From Agathobacter sp. (GTDB taxonomy: Bacteria; Bacillota; Clostridia; Lachnospirales; Lachnospiraceae): DNA of 42,183 bases. A program made the translations under genes and the position numbers. Position 1 is the stretch's first letter, and each line of letters opens with the position of its first letter. The notes under the pieces are model-generated. The model did not search any database. It was not told the origin of the DNA and saw nothing but the letters and a program-made list of their open reading frames with translations. The DNA lies in NCBI GenBank assembly GCA_022769125.1, contig JALEKN010000042.1, forward strand, positions 1-42,183, in the 5' to 3' direction. This document shows positions 41,080-42,183 of this stretch, piece by piece.

Positions 41080-42183
41080 ATGGCAATGGAAAGAAAAGTC
41101 CTTTTCATCGAGGGCATGACATGCATCAACTGCCAGAACAGAATAGAGCAGGCTTTAAGAAATACAGCGGGAATTTCTGCGGCTCATGTGTCATACGGCA
41201 AAGGACAGGCGGAAATTGAGTTTGACAATGAAATATTGTCTATAGATCATATTATAGCAGTTATTCAGGAGCTTGATTACACAGTAGTAAAAAAGAGAAA
41301 AAACGATCACTTGAGTATTCTCAGTTCGATAGGAACACTCGCAATTATCATTTTATTGTATTACCTGTTACAGAGATTTGGTATTTTGAATCTGCTTGTT
41401 CCATCAATGCTCGCGGATTCAAAAATGAGCTATGGAATGCTGTTTATCATAGGTCTTTTAACATCTGTTCACTGCATAGCGATGTGTGGAGGCATCAATC
41501 TGTCACAATGCATCCCCATCCGGGATGGTGACAGCGGAAGCGGTCTGGAAAATAAGATATTTGTACCGTCCCTGCTCTATAATACCGGACGTGTGATTTC
41601 ATACACCATAATTGGTTTTTTGCTGGGAGGAATAGGCATGCTTTTAACCGGAGGGGATGGAACGGGAATCCCGATGATCCTGCAGGGTGTGCTGAAAATA
41701 ATAGCAGGTCTGTTTATGGTGATAATGGGAATAAACATGCTGGGGATTATTCCTGTATTAAGAAAGTTTCAGATCAAAGTTCCACAAAAACTGGCTAATA
41801 AGATAAGCAGGAAAAGGAGAAGAGAAAACAGACCATTTTTTGTCGGAATGCTGAATGGTCTGATGCCATGTGGTCCCTTGCAGTCTATGCAGATCATTGC
41901 ACTTGGATCAGGAAATCCTATTTCAGGGGTGGCTGCAATGCTGATGTTCAGTCTGGGGACGGTTCCTCTGATGCTTGGATTTGGAAGCATGGTGTCTGCT
42001 CTTGGAAAAAAATATACGCAAATTGTTATGCGGGTCGGATGCATTCTTGTTGTAGTTCTTGGACTTGCGATGCTTTCGCAGGGGGTTAGCCTGTCCGGAA
42101 TCAATATGAACAGAATAGGAACCGCGCCGGGAGGAACAGCAGAATTAAATGTGGCAGAGATAGCAGCATCTGGCGATATACAA
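41080..42183 (+). CDS. HMA-domain / DsbD_2 (TauE/SafE-like) membrane protein, partial
   Basis: The gene runs off the window; 368 residues are visible. Residues 1-70 are a heavy-metal-associated domain with GMTCINC (Cu(I)-binding CxxC). A linker helix and a six-helix membrane domain of the DsbD_2 / sulfite-exporter-like type follow, with the paired motifs SVHCIAMCGGINLS and NGLMPCGPLQSMQIIALGS. Such proteins occur with copper ATPases and are thought to handle copper or thiol redox at the membrane; many carry a cupredoxin-like domain after this point, which may be just outside. AAAGGA lies nine bases before ATG 41080; ATG 41086 is an alternative. Regulation by a CsoR-type repressor is likely. 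Confidence 0.85.
   Translation, partial: MAMERKVLFIEGMTCINCQNRIEQALRNTAGISAAHVSYGKGQAEIEFDNEILSIDHIIAVIQELDYTVVKKRKNDHLSILSSIGTLAIIILLYYLLQRFGILNLLVPSMLADSKMSYGMLFIIGLLTSVHCIAMCGGINLSQCIPIRDGDSGSGLENKIFVPSLLYNTGRVISYTIIGFLLGGIGMLLTGGDGTGIPMILQGVLKIIAGLFMVIMGINMLGIIPVLRKFQIKVPQKLANKISRKRRRENRPFFVGMLNGLMPCGPLQSMQIIALGSGNPISGVAAMLMFSLGTVPLMLGFGSMVSALGKKYTQIVMRVGCILVVVLGLAMLSQGVSLSGINMNRIGTAPGGTAELNVAEIAASGDIQ

Noticed and set aside
41956-41972. Another GGGACGGTTC repeat core
   Set aside because: It lies in frame within the conserved coding sequence for SLGTVPLML of the HMA-DsbD_2 gene and has no flanking repeat sequence; chance match.

Overview
This window looks like a chromosomal segment of a low-to-mid GC Firmicute, most likely a gut Lachnospiraceae. 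The evidence is the strong AAGGAGG-type ribosome binding sites, sigma-A promoters with 17-base spacers, the gene content (DUF6033 protein, YczE-cytidylate kinase fusion, RocB-like peptidase, flavoredoxin-type reductase) and the density of small repeats. No genus can be assigned from sequence alone, and no rRNA, tRNA, CRISPR array or intact insertion sequence was seen.

Layout. (1) 1-5.8 kb is an AT-rich accessory block: the 3' end of a group II intron, an HD-domain hydrolase, a PLD-helicase-DUF3427 protein paired with a Nudix hydrolase (defence-like architecture), and a converging DUF4143 AAA ATPase. (2) 6-10.7 kb holds glucose-6-phosphate isomerase, a cytoplasmic GH3 glycosidase and a YgjP-type metallopeptidase; the ends of the last two are formed by copies of a short dispersed repeat. 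(3) 10.8-23.9 kb is a coherent catabolic cluster. It has a GntR/FCD regulator, RocB-like M20 hydrolase, iron alcohol dehydrogenase, class III aminotransferase, AEC transporter, L-2-hydroxyacid dehydrogenase, arginine-deiminase-fold hydrolase, cytidylate kinase-like protein, polar amino acid ABC transporter and D-2-hydroxyacid dehydrogenase. TGTATACA sites sit at the GntR promoter, at the rocB-like promoter and around the ABC transporter promoter, and the last two promoters share a promoter-plus-early-terminator module. I infer a pathway for a guanidino or omega-amino compound. (4) 23.9-26.6 kb has a DUF2000 gene divergent from a second GntR gene, with palindromic operators between them, and a metallophosphoesterase lipoprotein.

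(5) 26.6-30.1 kb is a decay zone: remnants of a flippase-like gene, the enolase C-terminus, a MarR gene and a hipA-like toxin lie among intact HD, YczE-cytidylate kinase and HipB-like genes. (6) 30.1-33.4 kb holds a DUF6033 gene pair with a possible sigma-28-type promoter, a type I toxin with an antisense RNA locus, and a TetR gene behind a perfect 28-bp palindrome. (7) 33.5-37.9 kb holds a heterodimeric ABC exporter with both subunits broken (an in-frame TAG, an internal deletion) and a VbhA-Fic pair whose Fic gene carries an in-frame TAA. (8) 38-42.2 kb holds LURP-one-related, YccF, XRE-TPR and flavin reductase genes, then an HMA-DsbD_2 copper-type membrane protein behind a CsoR-like box, running off the window.

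The most unusual structure is a pair of giant quasi-palindromes (16820-17274 and 18305-18637) flanking the L-2-hydroxyacid dehydrogenase gene. Their core arms are nearly identical in inverted orientation, one carries an extra nested palindrome, and their outer stems differ in sequence yet remain self-complementary.
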